Notes under the pieces: model-generated
Told to the model about the DNA's origin: nothing
The model's input: only the letters and a program-made list of their open reading frames with translations
Database searches by the model: none
NCBI RefSeq assembly: GCF_000264995.1
Contig: NW_006767444.1
Coordinates: 895,252 to 959,251 of the forward strand
Reading direction: 5' to 3'
Source: Punctularia strigosozonata HHB-11173 SS5
Lineage: Eukaryota; Basidiomycota; Agaricomycetes; Corticiales; Punctulariaceae
Length of the DNA: 64,000 nucleotides
Part shown: positions 1 through 9,638 of the stretch, one piece after another
Layout: each line of letters begins with the position of its first letter
Numbering within the stretch: the first letter of the stretch is position 1
Made by a program: the position numbers and the translations under genes

Positions 1-1
1 T

Positions 2-716
2 TACCGCGTCGCGCTCGCGCTCTTGCGGGAGGCCGAGGTTCGCCCGCGATGGGACCCGCCGGATACGCTTTTCGGCGCCTCCGCGCCTAACCCGCCGCGC
101 GTCGTCGCCCCGCCGCCGTCGCACGCCGTGCCCATCGTTCCCGCCAATACACCCGCCACGCCAGCAGACGCGAAGGGTGACGGCGGGCGGGAGAAAGTCC
201 CGCTCCCGAGCGCGCCTCCGCGACCCGTAGTCTACCCGGAGCACATCGCGCCGTCCATCTCACAGCAGGGCTCGCGCCTGCCCGAGCTCGCGCGGCAGAT
301 CCTTCCCGTAAGCGTTCCTTCATCGACGGCGGAGTAACTTGCGATCTAATGCCATATGTGCAATTCAGCTCGCCGTTCATACGCGCGCCACCAAACTGTC
401 GCATCCGCCGCCGCTCTGGCGTGGCTCGGAGAAGTTGATCTATCCACCTGCCGTGCCCGCGCCGTGGAACGGGTATGCGGCGGAGCTCGCCAAGGAGTCG
501 AAGGAGAAAGGCAAAGACAAGGACAAGGCGAAGGATGCGACAATCCTGAAAGACGCGAAGATGTATGCGACGTGGCCTTACGAGCAACGCTCCTACACCG
601 ACGATCTTCCTGCGCATCGTCGCACGCGGGCGCCGACGCTACAATCTACGGGGGCGCCCTCGGTGACTGTGCCGGCGAGTCGACCACGGAGTATGAGCAA
701 GGACTTGCAATCGTAG
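2..716 (+). CDS. 3' end of an unrecognised protein-coding gene (5' part outside the window)
   Basis: An open frame enters from the left edge and runs to about 307, where a GTAAGC donor follows. A CAATTCAG acceptor ends at 368 and the frame resumes at 369, reaching TAG at 716. The visible product is rich in Pro, Ala and Ser, then has a Lys/Asp/Glu patch (around ESKEKGKDKDKAKD) and a Ser/Thr-rich end. It looks mostly disordered and shows no domain I recognise. The intron is inferred from splice signals and from sustained codon-like composition on both sides. I cannot name the protein. Confidence 0.5.
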
Positions 717-1084
717 CCCACTGCCTTCCCTATCATCCGCCTCTTACTACACTCCTCATTGCCTCTGCTTTGCCGATGCCCGCCTCTATTCTTACTCCAC
801 CGCGCTTGTACACTTGTGTTTAGCTGACCATTCCGAAGAGCTCCCCGACTGCAATACAAGCAAGCGTGTTACAGGATTGAGCATGCGAACTGAGAACACT
901 CGTAAGGCGTTCCTTTGCCCCTCTCCACAGCCCTGGCGACAGATACATGCGAAACAAACACACTGAGAGAGTGAGATGACATCGATACTGTCGATACAAG
1001 GCAAGATGACGTCAATTCCTGACGCTTAGGAAGTGCATATATGCGTACCAGAGCAGAAAAAAAAAATGAGAGAAGGCGACCCGA
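717..1084. other. Intergenic, convergent 3' ends
   Basis: This stretch lies between the plus-strand gene ending at 716 and the minus-strand eIF5A gene ending at 1085. I see only short open frames without family resemblance and an A-run near 1059-1067. It probably holds two 3' UTRs. Confidence 0.5.
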
Positions 1085-1786
1085 CTATTTGGGAGCCTCC
1101 TTGTAGGAGATGGCCTGCTCCTCGCCCATGGCGGAGACGACGGTGACGAGGAGGTCCTTGCCATCCTCGAAGCCTTGAACAATCTGCTCGCCAAGCTCGC
1201 CCTCGGGCACGCGCACATCATCCTTAGCAACCGAGTCCTGGGACATGAGGGACATGAAACCGTCGTCGATGTTCATGAGTTGGTACTCAGTGCGGCGGAC
1301 GTTGGGCACGTCCATGTTGTGCGTCGACGGGCAAATATCTTCCTGTGGGGTGCGTGAGAAACTATGAGGCGAGAAGAGAAGGCATGCATGCGAACCAGTT
1401 TTTTGCCGGTGAAGATCTAATCAGACACAGTGAGATCAGCGAGAGCTGCAAGGTATACAAGGCGAGGTCCTTACGTCGATGGCGACAAGGTGGACCTTGG
1501 CGTGTCCGTGCTTGCCGGTCTTCGAGGTAGACATGTCAACGATCTTGCACGGGCGACCTGCACAGAAACTGAGCCTTTGCTACAGGCAAGACATGGGCGT
1601 ATATGTACCCTTGATGACGACGTGTCCGTTCTTGCGAAGGGCAGAGCATTGCATCGGGTACGTCGTGGACGCGCCGGCGGACGCCTGGGTAGCAGGAGCG
1701 CACGCGAGTCAGTCCCACCCGTGCCTCTAGACGATCGCAAAAGTGCGCACCTCCTGGAAATCGTGGTTGTGCTCGTCGTCAGACAT
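1085..1786 (-). CDS. Translation factor eIF5A (hypusine-containing)
   Basis: This is the conserved cytosolic factor that binds the ribosomal E site and helps peptide-bond formation on stalling motifs and termination. Five exons are needed: 1786-1751, 1684-1609, 1557-1475, 1416-1396 and 1342-1085. They join in phase to 157 residues, the usual length. The start is [12 protein letters not shown], followed by [19 protein letters not shown]. The hypusine loop [12 protein letters not shown] is present; its lysine is modified by deoxyhypusine synthase and hydroxylase. The C-terminal OB-fold half begins at [13 protein letters not shown]. The fourth exon is only 21 nt (IFTGKKL) but supplies exactly the expected residues. 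The gene runs head-to-head with the LIM gene at 2268. Assignment is secure from motif order and length. Confidence 0.95.
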
Positions 1787-2267
1787 GATGGTTTCGTCAG
1801 ATGCGGGTGAGGTCTAAGGAGGGAGGGTCTAGTGGAGGGAGAAGGAGGGAGGCAGAGCGGTGCGGAGCGCAAAAAAGTCTTCATCGATCTATACATCTCC
1901 ACGTGCATTGATTATCTAAGCGGCGTTCAAGCGGTGATTTCGTCCAGGTCCTTTGCACGGCGCGAGTCGCTAACGTCTATTCTTTTCCAGAGCGCTTCGT
2001 AGTATACACCTCGCGTTCATTTGGTAGCGTATGGATCGCATGTTTGTTTTTTGGTTCCGCTCCGGTACATGGTCGTTGGGCGTCCACGGGCGCTTGTGCT
2101 TTGATCTGACTCGGCTCCGGGCGGCCAATGCTGTAGCACGCTGATGTCAACTTTCCCACATGCCTTCCAGATAATTCATACCGCGATCATCCAGCAACGG
2201 GTTACGAGCCTTTCTGCCGCAGTCCAAACCCCCCTTGTTTCTGACCACCATAACTGCTCAGGCGACC
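1787..2267. promoter_or_regulatory. Divergent intergenic region between eIF5A and the LIM gene
   Basis: The roughly 480 bp between the two start codons must hold both 5' UTRs and promoters. I see no obvious TATA box and no gene. The shared-promoter role is inferred from position only. Confidence 0.4.
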
Positions 2268-3809
2268 ATGCATCCGTACGGCGGAACGCCCATCTGTCCA
2301 CGATGTAACAAAGCGGTTTACGCCGCGGAGCAGGTGCGCCGGATGTTGCTTCCCGTGGTTGCTTGCAAGTTGACATGGGATCCGTGTATTAGGTGATGGG
2401 CCCGGGGAGAAAGGTGTGTCATCTTGCTTCGCGGCCGGGATGCACGTTACTAAACGTGTGCGTAGCTGTATCATAAGGTGGATCCTTGCAGCTTATCGCC
2501 CGCGAACGGACTGGGACTGAAGGCCGACCTTTTCAGCCTTGTCTATCATGTATGATCTGCAAGAAACGGCTTGACTCGTACAACCTTGTGGAACACAATC
2601 ATGAAGTATGCTTTCCATCCCTGCCGGCGGAAACGTTCGATTGATGATCACTCCCTCTCTAGCCTTACTGGTAAAATGACTTAGTCTCTCGATGCACTTG
2701 ATGAGACGCTCACCGTTCACCTCAGTAAGAACTGTCACGTCAAGACGTTTGGCACTCGCGACCTCCGCCACGCCAACCTTCCGACAGTACCAAGCTCGCC
2801 ACCGCTCTCTCCAACGCGCACAGGCTCGTCATTGCCTTCGCCACCGACCTCCCCCGGCCGGACCTTGGCCGCCTCCCCGCCTCCATTGCTAGGACGGCCT
2901 TCACCCGCAAGCGGATTCAATGGTACAACGTCAGATGGGCTGAGGCGCACGGGGACGCTTGGCAGAACATCCTCTCCGAGCCCTATCCTCCGTCCGAACC
3001 GCACCCACAGTCCACGCTCGTCCGTGAGCCTGACGCCACTCTCGCCTTCGGGATCTGCTTCCTTCGCATCTATTCCAGAGGAGATCAAGGAGCAACCTGT
3101 GGAGACAAACGGGACGGCGGATGACGCAGTTGTTAATGGAATCGACCAGGAGGCGGCTTCGCCGGCACCAGCGAGTGCCCACAGTACGCCATCGGACGCT
3201 CAGTCGCAAGGCGAATATCGACCGCGTCTCTATACGCCTTCCACCATCCCCTCCGCCTACACCTCCACTCCTCTCGTCTCGCGCTCCCTTTCCCGCCCGA
3301 ATCCGCCTACCACCACCACTCCTTCCTCATCAGGCACTAACTTTCAGTCCTCCACTGTTGGCCCTGCCATGTCGAAGACGATGTCCATGCCTCCACTCCA
3401 GCCCACGATGACCGGCACGCGGTACGGTGCCGCCCTCGGAGGATCAGGAGCAAGCATTGGCCCCGCGTCGCCTCTGCGTCCCACCGCGACAGGTGGCGCC
3501 GGGAGATCGTGGGGCGGAGGGACTCCGCAGTGCGGGAAATGTGGAAAGAGCGTCTACTTTGCCGAACAGGTTTATCTATCACTCGCCTATGTTGACTGGA
3601 CACGAAGCTGACGGTCTTGGCCGATCTAGGTGAAAGCTGTCGGCAAGACCTTCCACAAGAACTGCTTGCGCTGCACAGAATGCAACACTCTCCTCGCGCC
3701 CGGTCGACTCGCGGAGAAGGAGGGCGAGCCGTTCTGCAATCGGTGTTACGCGCGCGTGCATGGTCCCGCAGGGGCGGGCTATGCGTTGCTTGGCAAGGCC
3801 GGGGGCTGA
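2268..3809 (+). CDS. Two-LIM-domain cysteine-rich protein
   Basis: Predicted product of 399 residues with one LIM zinc-binding domain at each end and a long Ser/Pro/Thr-rich disordered middle. LIM1 begins CPRCNKAVYAAEQ and includes LYHKPC and PYCKNCH; LIM2 begins CGKCGKSVYFAEQ, with FHKNCLRC and FCNRCY. All eight metal ligands are present in each. Seven exons fit: 2268-2333, 2393-2413, 2466-2477, 2537-2605, 2663-2670, 2726-3569 and 3630-3809. Two are micro-exons of 12 nt (LYHK) and 8 nt, and without them LIM1 lacks ligands. LIM proteins of this CRP/CSRP type are adaptors, often at actin structures; the exact partner here is unknown. The start at 2268 gives a short lead before the first CxxC, as is usual. 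Confidence 0.9.
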
Positions 3810-4221
3810 AATACAAGCCGCTCGTTGTATTCCATTTTTTTTCTCTGCGGCACGATCATATGACTATAACGGACACTCGCGTGCAGAATACCCGAATGTA
3901 TCGATAAACCCTGGTTGAACCTTGTTTGCAAGTAAAGGTGGCGTCCCCCAATTTAGTGAGGGTTACAACCGGCATATTATCTTCTGGAGACTTTGCAACT
4001 TCTTACGCTCGATTTTTGGGCTGAAGCCTCGAAGATCGTAGGAGACCGCCCAGAACACTTGGAGGCTGTGCTAATAAAGACGTTCGCCGCTTCGTTCAGA
4101 TCCCCGTCGTCATTTCACGTTCGCGAGGGTTCCGTCGTCCCGGAATATGTGACAATATTTTATCACTCGCAGCGGCCTTCTCGCCCTCGGCGGCCCTTCT
4201 TGCATCACTCTCCTCGACGAC
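3810..4221. other. Intergenic region
   Basis: The 3' flank of the LIM gene and 5' flank of the chromodomain-like gene. I see no supportable gene or clear promoter element. Confidence 0.4.
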
Positions 4222-5973
4222 ATGCCACCCGCCCCCGAGTTGACCCCTGCTCGCCGTCGCCGCCGCCGTCGCAAACCGTGGACACCGAAGAGGAAGCCGA
4301 AGCCGACGTATAGAGAACGCAACATACACGAAGTCACGGAAATTACGGATGAAGCGGACGATGAATACGGAAAATGGTATCTGGTGGAGTGGGCGGGTAT
4401 CGATCCGCGCACGGGCGGTCCTTGGCCCCCGGATTGGATCCACGAACGAGGGATGCGCGCTCCCGAGTGTCTCAAGAGGTGGCAAGTAGAGAAGAGGCGG
4501 AGGTTGTACAACAAACTTCATTCGCGTGCGTTTTCAACTTGTCTTACCGATTATGTGACGCTTATGAGGCAATATTATACTCATGTCTCTATTCGCGACG
4601 TAGGTACCATCAAACCAAAGAGAATACCATCGGCAGAATTGCGCAGATATACACCTTTTACAGCACCTACCCTTTATGGACACACCCCGACCCAGCTCAG
4701 GTCATGCGTGCCACGGGACGATGTCGAACACTGCCCCGGCACAGACGAAGAGATCCCTGTCTTCTACGAAGGGCACTCCGGCCCATCTAAAGACGACCAT
4801 ATGGACATCGATCAAGCACTTCTTTCGGAAACGCGAACCGCCCTCGAACCGGATGACAAGGGTCGCGACGGATCCGACGAGGACGACATGCTACAGTACC
4901 CCCCGGACGAAGGTAAGCTGTTTCAGCGTATTCCATGCCACGTGGGGCGCTAACTGTCGCCTCCAGAACTCAAGGAAGGCTTTGAAGATCTCTTCGACAG
5001 CGTGGACCTGGATGCCGACCCGGAAGTCGCCAGCGTCAGCTACAAGAACTCTACACTCCATGCGGACTTCGCATTCGATGACATGCCGCCTCTCCCCCCG
5101 ATCACGTATGCACCTATCAATTGTGCCGCTGCGTGCGCGAACGATCGGTGCTCCGACAGCATGACGAAGGCCCCTGAAGCCGTGCTCGTGCGGTCGACCT
5201 CGAGTATCCCCGAGGACGGGTTGTCAAGCGCGTTAGCGGGGCGTGCCCGCCCGCGCACCGTATGCGAGCTAGCCCGCTTGCGTTATGGCGACGATTACGA
5301 TCAAGACGACGGCTTCGACGACGAAGACTCAGTTCCCGAAAGCAACGATGACCTGCCAATGCACTTGCCGGTGCAGGCGTCGCATGTGGGGAGTGCGTCA
5401 CAGGATACTGGGTTCGAGACGTTCGCGCTGCCAGCGCATGCTGTCGATGTGGTCGGTGCTGGCGAAGACGACTGCGCTGAGGACGTCTTCCTAGACTCTG
5501 AAACCCTCCTCTATCCGGAGGAGCCCGATTCCGAAGAAGACGCTGCGAACGCGGCAGCTTCGACGTCTCAGCTTGCAGCCCCATCAGTCATCGAGGATCG
5601 CGACGCCACGCTGCCGGACAAGGGCTCGGACGCCATCTCCGCGGGAAGCAAGCTCCCCCAGGCGCCGAAGCCCGTCTTCGCGTTCCCCCGATTCAACTCC
5701 AACGAAAACGTGAACGCCGGCATCGATGGTCAAGCCAGCTCGAAGGGCGTGCAAGGCCTCATCATTACGCCCGTTCGGCCATCCCCATCGGAGCTCCAAT
5801 TCACGAAACGGCGCATCAGCTTCGCGGGGCCGCCGTCTGGCTCGTTGCGCTCCGCCTTGGGAGGCCTCGGCGTTGAAGGCGCGTTTGGAGCCGCAGTTGC
5901 GTTCCCCTTCCATAAGCCCGTCAGGAACCCCTTCGCTGCTTCTCGTAGTGATCAGTGCAAGGGTCGTCATTAA
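4222..5973 (+). CDS. Chromodomain-like, largely disordered protein
   Basis: Three exons, 4222-4525, 4604-4912 and 4967-5973, join in phase to about 539 residues. A basic Arg/Lys/Pro start is followed at about residues 40-75 by a chromodomain-like stretch with WYLVEWAGIDP and WPPDWI. This keeps the aromatic and WxxW-type positions of chromodomains, which read methylated histone tails. The remaining ~440 residues are acidic and Ser-rich, with no other fold visible. The first intron (4526-4603, GTGCGT...TAG) is a multiple of three without a stop, so retention is possible; the second shifts frame and is firmer. The ATG at 4222 directly precedes the basic segment. Nuclear location and chromatin binding are inferences from one domain. 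Confidence 0.65.
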
Positions 5974-6440
5974 GGTGAGCGGCACCAGTCGCTCTGAGAG
6001 CCAAAGGGTTGCAACTGACCCACTTGGCGTAGAACGTCCTGAAGAATTATAATCATGTGTGGTGCGCAGTTCATGCTTCCGTTTTGATTGTCTCATACAC
6101 TTTTGCTCCTCCTGCTATCTTCTCTGCCGCTGCTAAGTATGCTCTGCTCTCGTTTCGCTTTCATTCGATGCCTGCCATAACTCGCTTTCACTATGCTTTC
6201 GTGCTCATCCGTCTTTGCACTTCACTCCCCTCCCTATGGGGCATACTCACTTATAATACTCTGAGATTATGCTGCTATTGACAAGTTATGCTACCTATCG
6301 TAACGATACCTGAGGCATGACCGCTGAGCGTCCGATCCTCCCGAGGCACCGGCTGGCAGTTGTCTTCAACACCGGAACGGTGTACCACTCCGAAGACCTT
6401 CAACGCCATAACGTTTCATTCGATTTGTAATGATTGTTGT
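5974..6440. other. Intergenic, AT-richer than surroundings
   Basis: The 3' flank of the chromodomain-like gene. It is T-rich on the plus strand around 6070-6280 and holds no family-like open frame. Confidence 0.4.
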
Positions 6441-6918
6441 TGACATTCTGCCGCGTACGCAGAGGTGCGGTAGTTGGTTTCGTTCTGGACCCTATGGATA
6501 TCAGGATTAGTAGAAACTCTTGCGATCGATAGAATCACTTTTCTGTTATTCGAATACCAGGCCCCATACGGTAATATGGCACCAGCGAATTCGTCAATGC
6601 GCCTTGTGTCTTATCTTCGTAGTGCGATAGTAGCTGATCGGCGAAGTTCATGAGAGCCGAACAACAGTTAGCCATGATCCGCAGGTTGTCGTTGAGGCTA
6701 GGCCGGACACAAGATCGGGTGTACGTCGGGCTTGATCATCATCATGAGCACGTCGCACGCGCGGTCGAGGCGTTGTCCTTAACATTGACATTCGGGTCTG
6801 CCATTAGATGAGTGAGGAGCGAGAGCACCTGTCTCATGTGCGGGAGCAAGAATGAAATGGGCCCCTGGGGTATCGAAACGAATTCGAACGTCATGATGGC
6901 CCCTTCGTGCGCGTGCTT
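6441..6918 (-). pseudogene. Broken internal fragment of importin-beta (KAP95)
   Basis: This segment aligns along its length with 29743-30254, inside the intact importin-beta gene of the core, in the same orientation. On the minus strand one can read MNFADQLLSHYEDKTQGA where the intact gene reads [18 protein letters not shown], and ANCCSALMNF against [10 protein letters not shown]. The region matching the parent's intron near 29800-29855 is also present, so this was a DNA-level copy and not a reverse-transcribed mRNA. The copy has many changes and small indels, and no start, end or splice context. It stops abruptly at about 6918, where an NLR tail begins. It is almost certainly non-functional. 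Confidence 0.85.
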
Positions 6919-6929
6919 TTTACCTGGAC

Positions 6930-7115
6930 ATGGATGGGTGGATCAGGGGTTTCAACCAGGAGCGTCTGTTATGGGTTCCTGATGGCAATCGTTCCACTCT
7001 CTGGCAACCTTCTTCCCGACTCCTGTTGCAAGAGGAGAGTACGACGATGCTCGATCTCAGCCGCTTTGCTCACGGCAATTCATGGCCTGAGTGCTATACG
7101 CCAAGGTCGAGGTAA
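6930..7115 (+). pseudogene. Orphan C-terminal tail of a NACHT-WD40 (NLR) gene
   Basis: An open stretch reads ERLLWVPDGNRSTLWQPSSR, then TTMLDLSRFAHGNSWPECY, and a stop. The four intact NLR genes end with ERLLWVPQHSRWNLWQPASR and TTMLDLSRFVHGERWAECY, so the relationship is plain. Nothing upstream resembles WD40 repeats or NACHT; the importin-beta fragment abuts instead. It differs from every intact copy at many residues, so it derives from another, probably older, family member. I treat it as a relic, though the frame is still open. Confidence 0.85.
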
Positions 7116-8840
7116 ACGCCGGCGCGCCGGGCCTTTCTCCGGGTCTCTCTCTGACCGCACCTTCATTGGGGCATTATCTACATATAGTCTGACAAACGAA
7201 ATAGTAACACGCAACGAGCGATCACGTACATACGGCTTCGACCCACCATTCGATGGCTATGCGTCCCCGACGGATAGCGCAGAACAACTAGATACAGAAG
7301 GAATTAGTGAAAGCCGTCATTGACCATACCAATGCAAGCGCGCGCTGGAGCAATTGTGGATCTTACGCGCCTGCGAAGGGAGTGAATGAAGAAGGCCCGT
7401 TGGCCGGCAATCTGCTGGGTGAGATTCCGGATACTCCTCTGATACTGTAGTGCGAATTGGGTGCATTCATGACAGTCCATGGCGGAGAGGACTCAGGAGG
7501 CAACGTAACACCTCAACGCCAAACCCCCAAATCGTGTTCTCTACCAATGTGGATGTAGCGTAAAGTCGGTGGTGATCTGTGGCTCCGGCGCGCCCTTGAA
7601 ACCGATCACCTCCCGCTGCTTCCCTGCAGAATGCTCCAACTCACGTTGCGTTAGCGTTGGTGGCCGGATAAGTATGGTCGCATACGTATGTTAGTGGCAG
7701 GCCCTGTTGGTCGTGCTTGGAAGCTTGGTATAGGTGCGAGCGGCGGGGCCGGTGGCTATGTTGCGTGCCAGCACTCCCGCTCTCAATACAGAGGCCGAAC
7801 TCGATGACCGGATGTGGGTCTCCCGGGTACTGACGGCGACCTTTTGGGCAGAGTATGATGCGATGGGAGGGGTCATGGTTTTTGTGAGTGAAGCTGGTGA
7901 AATAGCTTGCGATTGGCTAGATGGAATGAAGCAGATTCTTGCGGTCATAGGTGAGGAAAGCACATGGGGTGAGTCGATGACACGAGGGGCCGTCGCACAC
8001 GTTGAATGTTGAGCACCCTATCCAGTCGAAGGCGAGGGCCTTATTTCATCATCGAAGCTGTCCTCCTGCCGCATCCCAACTCCGCATGCCTGGGCCTCGG
8101 CGTTCACGCCTCTGAGTTCCTCTTGGAGGTGGGGGCAGTCGATACCGACGTAACGAGGCCGACTGGAACCGAATTTGAGTTATCGCTTGTCTGCGTCAGG
8201 GTGTCAGGAGTTGGGCTTGTTGCGATGATTATGGTGGCCTGCTGATGACAGTACGTAGCGATCGAGAGACGGGGTTGCGGAGCACGGCTGGAGGATGTAA
8301 AGTAGGTGGAGGCCAACGTTTGCGATCGTCATAGGTGAAGCGAGGATATGAGAAAGATGGATATGCATGTTGCTGAAGATCTTGACGATGGCGATGGCCT
8401 CGTTCCGTCGTCAAAGCTGTTCCACCTCCGCCGCCGTTTGTGCTGTCCACATCCTACCTCCCCTTTCCTTGTCCTCGCCGTCCTCGTTCACAAATTCCTC
8501 GCACAGGTGGAGGCAGCTGATGCAGAATCGAATCCTGCAGCTTAACTGATGCCCGTGTCAGAGGTTGGTAGAGCGGGGCCTGCTTGGGCGAATGCGGAGA
8601 GGACAGCTGGAACAGAGACTTCTAGCGATGGTTCGAGGGCGGACCGCCAACGAAGCAGTGGGCGTCGAATCGGGCATCGGGTGTGCTCTACGTACGAAGG
8701 CGGCGTGGCATGTCAGCGAAATCGGAGATGGGAGAACTACAGCGTGAAGATCTTACAAAACCAGACTCGATCAGAGCAAACCGTCTGAACCTCTTCGAAC
8801 CAGGTGTTGTCAACGTGTTTTTTGCTCCGTCTGGCAGAGA
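7116..8840. other. Non-coding accessory stretch with a faint diverged duplication
   Basis: No gene can be supported here. Segments near 7925-8225 and 8325-8570 share ordered short matches (GTCATAGGTGA, then CGA-GGCGA-GGCC, then TCGTCAAAGCTGT-type words), suggesting an old tandem duplication. Open frames up to 92 codons occur on both strands without recognisable similarity. Confidence 0.35.
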
Positions 8841-9638
8841 CTTCGTCGCCCGTGAACGATATAACTTATGTACCAGTCAGCTGGAAAAGCGGAAGTCTGG
8901 GTGGCGCCAACAGCCCTCACAGAGACGAAGCGCACTCATCCGGATTTCGCACGATACGCCGATCGTCTGCTCTATGTCACTTACCGTGGTGGACGAAATC
9001 TCGGCGTCGCGTGTATTGATGTTCTGATCGTTCAGGAAAGTCGCGAAGATATATCTCTGAGAACGCTGGCCCGCGCGGCGGACATTGACTCGCTGCAACG
9101 ACGACCCAACGTGGAGGGTGTAAGGGTCCTCCTGCTAAACCTAGCCCCCGTCTTCGAGATCTTGATTCTTTGGAACTTCTTGCAGTTCTCCCGGCGACTC
9201 TTGCGGCCCGTGGTTGTTCCGTGCCCGGAGACGAAGCTTAAATTGGACTCAACTCCTCTTGCCCCAAGGACCAAGGTATTGATACAGACTCTAGCCCGTC
9301 CTTGATAGCTATGGGGTAATGCCCGACCGATGGCCAATCGCCCGCTCGATCGTTAAGGCAGCACGAACGAGTGGAACGGCGCATGTCGCTCGAATGCTTC
9401 CCTCCCGGGATCGGAAACGTCGTACGCTCTGTAAGAATGAAACTCTAACAGCATGTGTTCATCACACCACCGAACTTCTCATGTCATGTACGATACCGTG
9501 CATGCTGAGTGCGTAGATAGCACGGCGGCGTTCTCATGCATGTGGTGCGCAGGACATGAGGTTATCGGCAGGCGAGCACATCGTAATTCGGTGACACGTA
9601 TAGGTTGTTCCACCTTTCATCTTTCTCATCCTCCCGCC
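8841..9638. other. Upstream flank of the left outer NLR gene
   Basis: Homologous to the minus strand of about 63347-64000. A 145-codon frame starting at 8868 is not kept in the mirror copy, where the equivalent sequence carries stops, so I read the region as non-coding 5' flank. Confidence 0.5.

Noticed and set aside
8868-9305. A 145-codon frame upstream of the left outer NLR
   Set aside because: The mirror copy at the right end does not keep the frame, and no family resemblance is visible.
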